7,801 bases of DNA from NCBI GenBank assembly GCA_021819605.1, contig JAKAQT010000073.1:1-7801 (forward strand), given 5' to 3'. Every line of letters begins with the position of its first letter. Position 1 is the stretch's first letter. The DNA is from Thermoplasmata archaeon. Its GTDB lineage: Archaea > Thermoplasmatota > Thermoplasmata > Thermoplasmatales > Thermoplasmataceae. The notes beneath the pieces are model-generated. The model was not told where the DNA came from. It saw nothing but the letters and a program-made list of their open reading frames with translations, and ran no database searches. Shown here one piece after another: positions 1-5,177 of the stretch. The translations under genes were made by a program, and so were the position numbers.

Positions 1-209
1 AACACGACATCGGTTAATCACCGAATCCAATGCGACCGAATGTGCACTGGCTGGATGAAAGCCACCTGTAGTTGCAGGTAGCCTGCCAGCGAATATAATA
101 GTCTCATAAGAAAGATAATAAGTTTCTGCCTGTTTTCATTACCTCTCCTGCGAGGGGAGAAAACGCGCTAACTTATGTTAAAAACTCAGTTCTTACTATA
201 GAAATGTAC
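1..209. other. Non-coding stretch with several hairpins, unassigned
   Basis: No frame gives a recognisable protein here. The plus-strand frames entering from the left edge stop at 13-15, 56-58 and 79-81, so at most a short unrecognised C-terminus could be present. Several inverted repeats are visible. CGGT (11-14) pairs with ACCG (20-23). CTGGC (47-51) pairs with GCCAG (85-89) and encloses ACCTG (64-68) paired with CAGGT (75-79). A longer nested hairpin lies at 118-176. ACCGAAT occurs twice (20-26 and 35-41). This could be the tail of a structured RNA or the end of a mobile element whose body lies left of the window, but I cannot name a family. Confidence 0.4.
118..176. repeat. Long nested inverted repeat (three-step hairpin)
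   Basis: Three stems nest in order. ATAAGTT (118-124) pairs with AACTTAT (170-176), GTTTT (132-136) with AAAAC (160-164), and CTCTCC (143-148) with GGGGAG (154-159) allowing one G-U pair, closing on the loop TGCGA. The internal loops are 5-7 bases. No T-run follows on the plus strand, so it does not look like a simple terminator. It could be an RNA element or a mobile-element end. Its function is unknown. Confidence 0.5.
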
Positions 210-225
210 AAAAAAAATTTAAAAA
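210..225 (-). terminator. Oligo-T terminator after the padR gene
   Basis: On the minus strand, about 24 bases after the padR stop codon, the sequence reads five T, three A, then eight T (complement of 225 to 210). Archaeal transcription usually ends at such T-runs without needing a hairpin. Confidence 0.6.
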
Positions 226-248
226 TGGATTTTAACCTTTGAACCTGC

Positions 249-731
249 TTATTGTTTCTTTTCCAGTATTTTGCTCAGCTTCTCGCTGATTTTGCTGAGC
301 CTGGCCCTGTACGGTTCGATTTCTGCCCCAAGATCTCCAAAGTAGGTTATGTATGCATCCATTTCCTGCAGCATATCTTCCAGAGAGGATGGCGCTGCAA
401 ATGGAGAGAAGTTTCTCCAAACATCCCTTCTGACCGTCACCTCATCCTTTCCCCGTTCTGTAATCTGGTACCTTCCATCCTCGTTCCGGACTATATATCC
501 ATCCTCTTCCATTCTTGAAAGCAGTGGATATATGGAACCAGGGCTGGGCTTCCACCATCCCATTGTCCTCTTTCCCATCTCGTCCATGATCTCGGAGCCC
601 CTCATGGGCTTCTCATATACAAGATTGAGTACGAAGGTTCTGAGACCTCCGAACATTCCGCGCCCTCTCATTCCTGTGGGCCCCTCATATTCGCCCATCA
701 TGTGTCTTCTGTTATGCATTTCTCCGTGCAT
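249..731 (-). CDS. PadR-family winged-helix transcriptional regulator
   Basis: A 160-residue cytoplasmic DNA-binding protein. Residues 30-100 form the PadR winged helix. The family hallmark PSPGSIYPLLSRMEEDGYI (62-80) covers the recognition helix, and a wing follows at about 81-92 (VRNEDGRYQIT). The C-terminal 40 residues (ending RLSKISEKLSKILEKKQ) are charged and helical, as expected for the PadR dimerisation coiled coil. The first 29 residues are rich in Met, His, Arg and Gly (MHGEMHNRRHMMGEY), a low-complexity tail often seen on archaeal PadR proteins; metal binding by it would be speculation. The ATG at 731 is preceded by GGTGAT. The gene stands alone downstream of the respiratory operon and has its own promoter. 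That promoter carries a repeated dyad, which suggests autorepression. The ligand and other targets are unknown. Confidence 0.93.
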   Translation of the reverse strand: MHGEMHNRRHMMGEYEGPTGMRGRGMFGGLRTFVLNLVYEKPMRGSEIMDEMGKRTMGWWKPSPGSIYPLLSRMEEDGYIVRNEDGRYQITERGKDEVTVRRDVWRNFSPFAAPSSLEDMLQEMDAYITYFGDLGAEIEPYRARLSKISEKLSKILEKKQ

Positions 732-745
732 TTTATCACCAACAG

Positions 746-784
746 TATATCGCTTACCGATATATATAGATATCGAATACCGAT
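746..784. promoter_or_regulatory. Probable PadR operator: two copies of TATCG-N5-CGAT over the promoter
   Basis: A perfect 7-bp inverted repeat, TATATCG (746-752) and CGATATA (758-764), has a 5-base spacer. A second partial copy, TATCG (771-775) and CGAT (781-784), has the same spacer length. The two copies align as TATCGnnTACCGAT and sit 23 bp apart, roughly two helical turns. The array covers the TATA box of the padR promoter. That is where an archaeal repressor would block TBP, so autoregulation is the simplest reading. Confidence 0.6.
761..768 (-). promoter_or_regulatory. TATA box of padR
   Basis: TATATATA is centred about 33 bases upstream of the padR ATG. Transcription would start near 738, leaving a leader of only a few bases. 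The GGTGAT at 735-740 would then be at or just inside the transcript end. The box is embedded in the repeated dyad. Confidence 0.5.
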
Positions 785-788
785 TTTC

Positions 789-819
789 ATGAAAAATTAT
801 TGGGGAAAAAATTTGCCCC
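789..819 (-). terminator. Terminator of the respiratory operon
   Basis: Just after the last small membrane-protein gene, the minus strand has GGGG (819-816) and CCCC (805-802) as short hairpin arms around a loop that contains six T (811-806). Five more T follow at 796-792. The T-runs alone would be enough for archaeal termination. Confidence 0.5.
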
Positions 820-826
820 TGGATGT

Positions 827-1084
827 TTACATATCCAGTTCCCCGGCTGCCATTATTACAATGACAAAGCCAATAAATGAAAGCGTGACTGAAATCCAGC
901 TTGCAATCTGGTGTGGGCCAACCTGGGAATTAAGTGTGGGGAATACGCTGTAGAAAATGAATACCGGCACAGAAATTACCAGTATCACTATTCCTGCAAC
1001 GAGCTTGGCCATTGCCATCTTTCTCTTCACTATGTCAGTTATCCATTTCTTCTGACTTTCATTCCCTGCCGATGGAGAATTCAT
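827..1084 (-). CDS. Small two-helix membrane protein, last gene of the respiratory operon (unknown function)
   Basis: I do not recognise the family of this 85-residue protein. The N-terminal 25 residues are polar and basic (NESQKKWITDIVKRK), probably cytoplasmic. They are followed by hydrophobic helices at about 26-48 and 60-80, joined by a short loop containing GPHQ (56-59). The reading frame extends upstream to 1174, but I chose the ATG at 1084. That ATG overlaps the previous stop as ATGA and is preceded by GGGGGTG at normal spacing, and the upstream extension would lie inside the neighbouring gene. No haem (CxxCH), copper or iron-sulfur motif is present. Position and translational coupling suggest a small subunit or assembly factor of the Rieske/cytochrome b complex. 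This is inference from context only. Confidence 0.78.
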   Translation of the reverse strand: MNSPSAGNESQKKWITDIVKRKMAMAKLVAGIVILVISVPVFIFYSVFPTLNSQVGPHQIASWISVTLSFIGFVIVIMAAGELDM

Positions 1085-1419
1085 ATTCCTGACACCCCCA
1101 GCAAAATGTAGGCAAATGCGAAGAGGATAACAGGCATTATGATTGTCGGGCGGGAAATGCCTTTTCTGCCCCACGATGTTCTCTGAACTGATATCAGATA
1201 AAGAACCACCGATACCGTCACAAATACCAGCGAAATTATGAAGAGGTCACGCAGATAGGCACCATAGTTCCCGAATATGGGAGACACCATTTGGGAAATG
1301 GGCTCATGGTACATGTTTGCAATGGGTCTGACTATGAGGGTGTAGAGAATAAGCGGTATGGATCCAATCATGTATACAATCATTGATCCGTAGTACATCC
1401 CCAGTGCCTTACTGTCCAT
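1081..1419 (-). CDS. Three-helix membrane protein of the respiratory operon (unknown function)
   Basis: A 112-residue integral membrane protein with hydrophobic segments at about 9-30, 57-79 and 92-109. A 26-residue loop between the first two contains RPIANMYHEPISQ (31-43), and a basic loop (QRTSWGRKGISRP, 79-91) lies before the third. I do not recognise the family. A GTG at 1428 is also in frame, but it directly abuts the ribosome-binding site GGAGGAGG (1435-1428). The ATG at 1419 lies 8 bases after that site and is the better start. The gene overlaps the upstream gene by 11 bases and the downstream gene by ATGA. Residues such as H38 or Y37 could face the membrane surface, but no cofactor motif is evident. 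The role is probably structural within the quinol-oxidising complex, inferred from its operon. Confidence 0.8.
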   Translation of the reverse strand: MDSKALGMYYGSMIVYMIGSIPLILYTLIVRPIANMYHEPISQMVSPIFGNYGAYLRDLFIISLVFVTVSVVLYLISVQRTSWGRKGISRPTIIMPVILFAFAYILLGVSGI

Positions 1420-1612
1420 TCCTGACACCTCCTCCTATGTAGCTTCTGAGCATTACCAGAATTACCATGGCGAACAGTATTAAGTTCACCGCCAGGAGTA
1501 TGGCCCAGTAAACCTGTCCTGAATAGGCATCGTACAGGGCGAAATACCACATGGCCAGATCAATAGCAACCTGGATGGTGACCAGAATCCCAATAATTAA
1601 TGATAGTTTCAT
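1409..1612 (-). CDS. Very small two-helix membrane protein of the respiratory operon (unknown function)
   Basis: A 67-residue protein that is almost entirely membrane: helix 1 at about 4-26 and helix 2 at about 33-55, with a short loop DAYSGQ (28-33) and the tail RSYIGGGVRNGQ. The ATG at 1612 overlaps the cytochrome b stop as ATGA, so it is translationally coupled to cytochrome b. The size and two-helix shape resemble the small accessory subunits of bc/b6f complexes and terminal oxidases. I see no sequence motif that identifies it. Its place directly after cytochrome b makes a subunit of the same complex the best guess. Confidence 0.78.
   Translation of the reverse strand: MKLSLIIGILVTIQVAIDLAMWYFALYDAYSGQVYWAILLAVNLILFAMVILVMLRSYIGGGVRNGQ
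1428..1435 (-). promoter_or_regulatory. Strong ribosome-binding site that decides the start at 1419
   Basis: GGAGGAGG on the minus strand lies 8 bases before the ATG at 1419 and immediately against the alternative GTG at 1428, which it therefore disfavours. It sits inside the 3' end of the preceding gene, where it also encodes the GGG run near the C-terminus. Confidence 0.7.
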
Positions 1613-2811
1613 TTCACATCAGCATCCTTTTTGGCAAACCTCATAGCATATACTGTGGCTATGGACACAAAGGTTATCCCCCACCACATATCCATTGTAA
1701 GCATTCTTGTCTGGGTTAGACCGGGCTGTGTGTATCCCCATAGTGCCATAACAGGCAACGCAATCAGGAAAAATACACCGAAAGCGGTGATCATTGGCCT
1801 GTCCAGTGCCCCTGATCCCTTATAGCGATCAATGAACGGGACAATGAGCAGGAAAACAAAGAAGAACGTCACCAGCGGTACGCCTCCTGTTGAGAGCCCG
1901 TAGCCTGCCAGGTCCATCAGTTTGTACACTGGCATTATGTACCAGTCCGGGAACGGCACATCGCCGTACGTCAGTACCCCGTATCTGGACGGAAGAACCT
2001 GCATGAAGAGGGCCGAGAATATGAGAACTATAGCAATGAACACCACGGAGACAAATATTGTGTAAAGAAGGTTAGCGGGGAACCATGGAATGTATTCCTT
2101 CCTGTCTTTCCTGTTCTTGCTGTCTTCCTCATCACCTATGCCATGTGGCCCTGATTTTTCAAACAGGAAGAAATGCACCAGTATGAGCAGCACGATTATT
2201 GCTGAAACTGCGGTAACGTGAAGTGCAAGCAGATGCCCAAGAGTTGATGCCGTTGTTCCATTTCCTATGAGCATTGCAACCAGCCAGTTGGCGAGGCCTG
2301 GCAGCAACCTCCCGATGGCACTCCTTTCAATGAGGTTTTCCATCACGTGCATTGCGGCTATACCTATGTATGTCTCCTGAAGAAGATATCCGAGAATTGC
2401 AATGACATTTACAAGGATGAAGAGAATGACACCGGTGATCCACTGAAGCCATCGCCATTTTCCACGATATGATCCTGTAAAATAGTTCCTGAACATGTGA
2501 ACGTAGACCAGTGCAACCATTGCATAAGCCACGTAGAGATGTGATGTCAGGATAATATGCCCCAGAGGCACGCCATCAATTATGGCAATGGTGGAGGAGT
2601 ACGGGTTACTTTGCTGATAATACAGGAACAGCATTATTCCGGAAAAAGCCAGATACCCGAATGCCGCGAGAAGGAAAGCGCCTGTCCAGTAATCTATCCT
2701 CAGCTCCCTGCGGGATATAGGCCGCAATGATATGGTATACGCCCCGCCTGGCATCCTGTCCTCTTTCCAAAGATCGGAGACATCGTACTGATTCTCCTCG
2801 TCCGGTGACAT
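1609..2811 (-). CDS. Cytochrome b of a bc-type (Rieske/cytochrome b) quinol oxidase
   Basis: A 400-residue integral membrane protein that carries both b haems and forms the quinol sites, passing electrons from quinol to the Rieske centre and across the membrane. Counting from the ATG at 2811, the haem-ligand histidines are H91 and H105 (spacing 14) and H198 and H213 (spacing 15). The 15 spacing is the cytochrome b6 type rather than the mitochondrial 14. The Qo-site motif PEWY appears as PDWY (288-291). The protein includes both the b6-like N-terminal part and the subunit-IV-like C-terminal helices in one chain. The frame also has an ATG at 2829. I prefer 2811 because it follows GGGGAG at 6 bases and overlaps the Rieske stop as TGATG, like the other junctions of this operon. 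The basic, charged loop at about 218-240 (EKSGPHGIGDEEDSKNRKD) separates the two halves. Confidence 0.95.
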   Translation of the reverse strand: MSPDEENQYDVSDLWKEDRMPGGAYTISLRPISRRELRIDYWTGAFLLAAFGYLAFSGIMLFLYYQQSNPYSSTIAIIDGVPLGHIILTSHLYVAYAMVALVYVHMFRNYFTGSYRGKWRWLQWITGVILFILVNVIAILGYLLQETYIGIAAMHVMENLIERSAIGRLLPGLANWLVAMLIGNGTTASTLGHLLALHVTAVSAIIVLLILVHFFLFEKSGPHGIGDEEDSKNRKDRKEYIPWFPANLLYTIFVSVVFIAIVLIFSALFMQVLPSRYGVLTYGDVPFPDWYIMPVYKLMDLAGYGLSTGGVPLVTFFFVFLLIVPFIDRYKGSGALDRPMITAFGVFFLIALPVMALWGYTQPGLTQTRMLTMDMWWGITFVSIATVYAMRFAKKDADVK

Positions 2812-3644
2812 CAGAGGCTCCCCGGCCATGGGCCGTTGCTGCTGGAAACAATCACCGTCTTATACATATTCAGCCTGGAATCAAAAAGCAGTTCGGTCCC
2901 TCCCGATAGATTCTCAGATTCCACCAGTTTGCCGTGAACAGCGCCATCTGGCTGCCAGAGGTGTCCCCTGATCACAGCATTTACGGGATTCATTCCGGAA
3001 GCGTAAATGTAGCCGTTTGAGTCCGTTTCCAGAAAAACCTGCGGAAGAGAGTGGTTTGCTGGGCTTGGAGCCGGGCCGTCATTGTATAAGTTATCCGCAC
3101 CCTTTGTGGGATCGTACTGGCTCCCATGGCATTTGCAGTATAGAAGGCCATAGGATGGCCAGTTTGCAGACGTATATCCAATGAGCTGTGCTTCAAATGG
3201 AATTGATTCATGCGGGTGGTAGTCAAGTAGAGGAACGGTGCATCCCAGGTGCTGGCATATGCCGCTGAGGGCCAGTATGCTGTCCCTGCCGGAATATATT
3301 ATCCCCGGCCCTGGAATCTTTATGCCGTGCAGCCGGATGAGGATGTTTGGTTCATCCTGCAGAGGGTAATTGAAGGACATAATGGGATAATTGCTGGACG
3401 ATGTGGTTGCGGAGGGTATCTGAGAAACTGTCACAGGATTTCCTGAAGTGTCAACAATTATTGCCTTCGGGTATGAGCTGGTAACTGGCTGATTTCGGCT
3501 TTTCGGAACAAAAAATCTTTCAACTGATACTCCACCAACAAGCAGTGCACCGAGGGATGCAGCAGCACCCTTCAGGAACGTTCGTCGTGTCTGATCAACG
3601 CCATTTGATTCTGTATCATCCTTTTCATTCATTTTATCTCCCAT
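2811..3644 (-). CDS. Rieske [2Fe-2S] iron-sulfur protein, Tat-exported and membrane-anchored
   Basis: A 277-residue electron carrier of the bc-type complex that takes electrons from quinol at the Qo site. The N-terminus has a twin-arginine motif RRTFLK (20-25) and a hydrophobic segment (26-41), so the folded protein is exported and probably anchored by this helix. Box I CQHLGC (130-135) and box II CKCHGS (170-175) give cluster ligands C130, H132, C170 and H173, with C135 and C172 as the stabilising disulfide. The 34 residues between C135 and C170 are much longer than the 13 in the mitochondrial protein; such an insert is compatible with archaeal Rieske proteins. About 100 residues follow box II. 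It is the first gene of the operon. ATG 3644 lies 27 bases from a TATA box and fits a leaderless transcript. ATG 3632, preceded by GGGAGAT, is an alternative start. Confidence 0.95.
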   Translation of the reverse strand: MGDKMNEKDDTESNGVDQTRRTFLKGAAASLGALLVGGVSVERFFVPKSRNQPVTSSYPKAIIVDTSGNPVTVSQIPSATTSSSNYPIMSFNYPLQDEPNILIRLHGIKIPGPGIIYSGRDSILALSGICQHLGCTVPLLDYHPHESIPFEAQLIGYTSANWPSYGLLYCKCHGSQYDPTKGADNLYNDGPAPSPANHSLPQVFLETDSNGYIYASGMNPVNAVIRGHLWQPDGAVHGKLVESENLSGGTELLFDSRLNMYKTVIVSSSNGPWPGSL

Positions 3645-3667
3645 TTAGGAAAAGCTAACAGATTCAT

Positions 3668-3675
3668 CATATAAA
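3668..3675 (-). promoter_or_regulatory. TATA box of the Rieske/cytochrome b operon
   Basis: TTTATATG on the minus strand is centred about 27 bases upstream of the ATG at 3644. Transcription would start on or next to that ATG, giving a leaderless mRNA, or one with a 12-base leader if translation begins at 3632. Confidence 0.6.
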
Positions 3676-3738
3676 ATTTTGACTCATAAGATATCAGGAA
3701 TGCTATCGACTGACAATGCGGAAGCTTTATTAAGAATT

Positions 3739-3744
3739 AAAAAA
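3739..3744 (-). terminator. Oligo-T terminator of the SRP RNA gene
   Basis: Six T on the minus strand, about 22 bases after the paired 3' end of the SRP RNA and preceded by TTTATT and TTTT. This is a typical archaeal stop signal between the SRP RNA and the respiratory operon. Confidence 0.5.
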
Positions 3745-3765
3745 CCAGATATCCTGAAAACCAAT

Positions 3766-4071
3766 AAACCGGACTCACCGGGATCGGACCAGATGTCCTG
3801 ACAGGTGCCCCCTGCTTCCTCTCGATCCCGCACCCCTTCAGCATCAAGAGTCCAGGATACCGGTGCTCCCTTCCGGTCCTGACGGGTTCTCCTGGTAAAT
3901 CGGGATCTGCAGTTCCTTCGATCTGCAATTCCCGAACCTTCGATCCGAAGGGACAGAACGTCATTGATTCCACAGGGCCTGCCAGAAGTCTGGTTGCCCT
4001 TTCCCGGCTGTCGCCCCCGCATGTAGGCTTCGGGTAACAGGAAGTGTCTGGCTTCCCGGCCAAGTCCGGCT
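3766..4071 (-). ncRNA. ffs: Archaeal signal recognition particle RNA (7S RNA)
   Basis: The RNA scaffold of the SRP, which binds SRP54 and SRP19 and targets secretory and membrane proteins to the translocon. Helix 8 is unmistakable. The minus strand reads GTCAGGACCGGAAGGGAGCA inside a stem CCAGGA/TCCTGG (3852-3895), with the GGAA tetraloop at 3874-3871 and the conserved AGCA bulge. Helix 6 follows the archaeal pattern: GGGA..TGCAG and CTGCA..TCCC (3902-3933) closing on a GAAG (GNAR) tetraloop at 3919-3916. The Alu-side motif UGUNR appears as TGTTA. The two ends pair as CCGGACT (4069-4063) with AGTCCGG (3775-3769), the archaeal helix 1, and the length of about 306 bases is normal. A TATA box lies about 25 bases upstream. 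The exact ends are good to within a few bases. Confidence 0.93.
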
Positions 4072-4081
4072 CATTGCAATT

Positions 4082-4120
4082 GGTAATCAATTATAAAATG
4101 TTTCCATGGAAATGATTACC
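4082..4120 (-). promoter_or_regulatory. SRP RNA promoter: TATA box inside an 8-bp inverted repeat
   Basis: TTTATAA (4097-4091 on the minus strand) is centred about 25 bases before the inferred 5' end of the SRP RNA. It is flanked by a perfect inverted repeat, GGTAATCA (4082-4089) and TGATTACC (4113-4120). Between the box and the outer arm lies a perfect 12-bp palindrome, TTTCCATGGAAA (4101-4112). The TATA box assignment is solid; the role of the repeats is open. Confidence 0.65.
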
Positions 4121-4172
4121 TTTTCCAAATGCGTTGAAGATCTACAGACAGTCACTTGGGTAAGCGCATATC

Positions 4173-5168
4173 CTATCTGATTTGCGCAAGCTCCCCGTAG
4201 ACACTGTTGATCTCTTCCATTATTTCCTTTCTGCCACTGACGGCCGATGCCAGATAATATGATCCACCCATGCCTGCTCCCTCCCTCACGTGTCCTTCGT
4301 CATATTTACGGAGTCCCTCAAATGGAGAATCGTGGAATGAAATATCGGTTCTCACTAGATTTTGGTCCCGGACAAGCTTCTTCATGGTATCCGGTTTGTG
4401 ATCAATTACCCAGCCGGTTGTGATAACATCCCTGCCTCCAGTGGGATTATTTATGGTTCTGTCAAGTTCGAAAACCGTGGCCATCTGCGTGCCCCCACAG
4501 TAATGGAGCCTGCTCTCTGATGCTCCCCTGCTCAGCCCCAGTGCTAATGCCATCATATAATCCCCATATCTTTTCACCGCATCAAGTGGATTCATCTTTC
4601 TGTTCTCCTTCCCTGACGTCAGGGTGTGCCACAGGTCCTCCTTGATGGCATCAGAGCCCATCTTGAGGCTGCTGCTTGTTTCAACACTGTAGCCCATCGC
4701 CTTGAGAACAAGGTATGCCGTTGTGGTGCCACCTGGGACGGATTCCGCTATGTACAGGTCACTGAAGGTTCTGGACAGGAATTTTCCAATTTCTTTGCCC
4801 GTTTTGATAGCCCTGTCCAGTTCCGGCAGAGCGTCGCCATTCACTGGATTTCCTGCCGGTCCAAGCCCTGTTTCCAGAAACACTGATCCTGGTTTCTGGG
4901 CCATTCCTGCATTTATTACCAGAGGCCAGAGTGATGCAATATTCAGGCAGGCCCGGGTTATGATTGATGGCGTCGGGATGCCGTCAGGTGTCATGGGTGG
5001 GTCGTTCATGCTCAGAGGCCTGCCCTCGGTCAGGATTTCCGCATCCACAGCGGGGGTCAAAAATGAGAGTTCTGGAGTGGCACCTGCGGCCGTTATTCCC
5101 GGGATCTTTGAAACCGAAGTACTGCCTGCCAGAAGAAGAAATATTTTCCGTTCCTGATTTGTCTGCAT
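4173..5168 (-). CDS. cobT: Archaeal CobT family: nicotinate mononucleotide-dependent phosphoribosyltransferase
   Basis: A 331-residue cytoplasmic enzyme of the archaeal CobT group (long listed as UPF0284). It transfers phosphoribose from nicotinate mononucleotide to the lower-ligand base of cobalamin to form the alpha-ribotide. The family landmarks are SVSKIPGITAAGATPELSF (18-36) followed by TPAVDAEIL, the glycine-rich ESVPGGTTTA (142-151), and EGAGMGGS near the C-terminus (296-303). The length is slightly short but normal for the family, and no transmembrane helix or frameshift is seen. It is the last gene of cobD-cbiB-cobT, with a 9-base gap after cbiB. The ATG at 5168 has no good ribosome-binding site, so translation may depend on coupling. 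Archaeal members are diverged from bacterial CobT, so the base used cannot be told from sequence. No strong oligo-T follows before the SRP RNA promoter. Confidence 0.9.
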   Translation of the reverse strand: MQTNQERKIFLLLAGSTSVSKIPGITAAGATPELSFLTPAVDAEILTEGRPLSMNDPPMTPDGIPTPSIITRACLNIASLWPLVINAGMAQKPGSVFLETGLGPAGNPVNGDALPELDRAIKTGKEIGKFLSRTFSDLYIAESVPGGTTTAYLVLKAMGYSVETSSSLKMGSDAIKEDLWHTLTSGKENRKMNPLDAVKRYGDYMMALALGLSRGASESRLHYCGGTQMATVFELDRTINNPTGGRDVITTGWVIDHKPDTMKKLVRDQNLVRTDISFHDSPFEGLRKYDEGHVREGAGMGGSYYLASAVSGRKEIMEEINSVYGELAQIR

Positions 5169-5177
5169 GTACTGAAA

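Noticed and set aside
349..792. Plus-strand frame of 147 codons opposite padR
   Set aside because: It is antisense to a clear PadR gene, its translation is Ser/Pro-rich without a domain, and it runs through the padR promoter.
3704..3708. A TATCG half-site upstream of the Rieske operon as evidence for PadR control
   Set aside because: It is a single 5-base match without the paired CGATA arm, and is expected by chance.
3691..3757. Similar AGATATC-containing words at 3689 and 3747 near the Rieske promoter
   Set aside because: They match only over the short self-complementary core and then diverge (CAGG versus CTGA), so I treat them as chance.
3684..4090. Two overlapping minus-strand reading frames of 112 and 117 codons
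   Set aside because: Both lie over the SRP RNA, have low-complexity Arg/Gly/Ser-rich translations without motifs, and are explained by the RNA gene.
4702..5157. Plus-strand frame of 151 codons opposite cobT
   Set aside because: It mirrors the codons of a well-supported CobT and shows no family motif.
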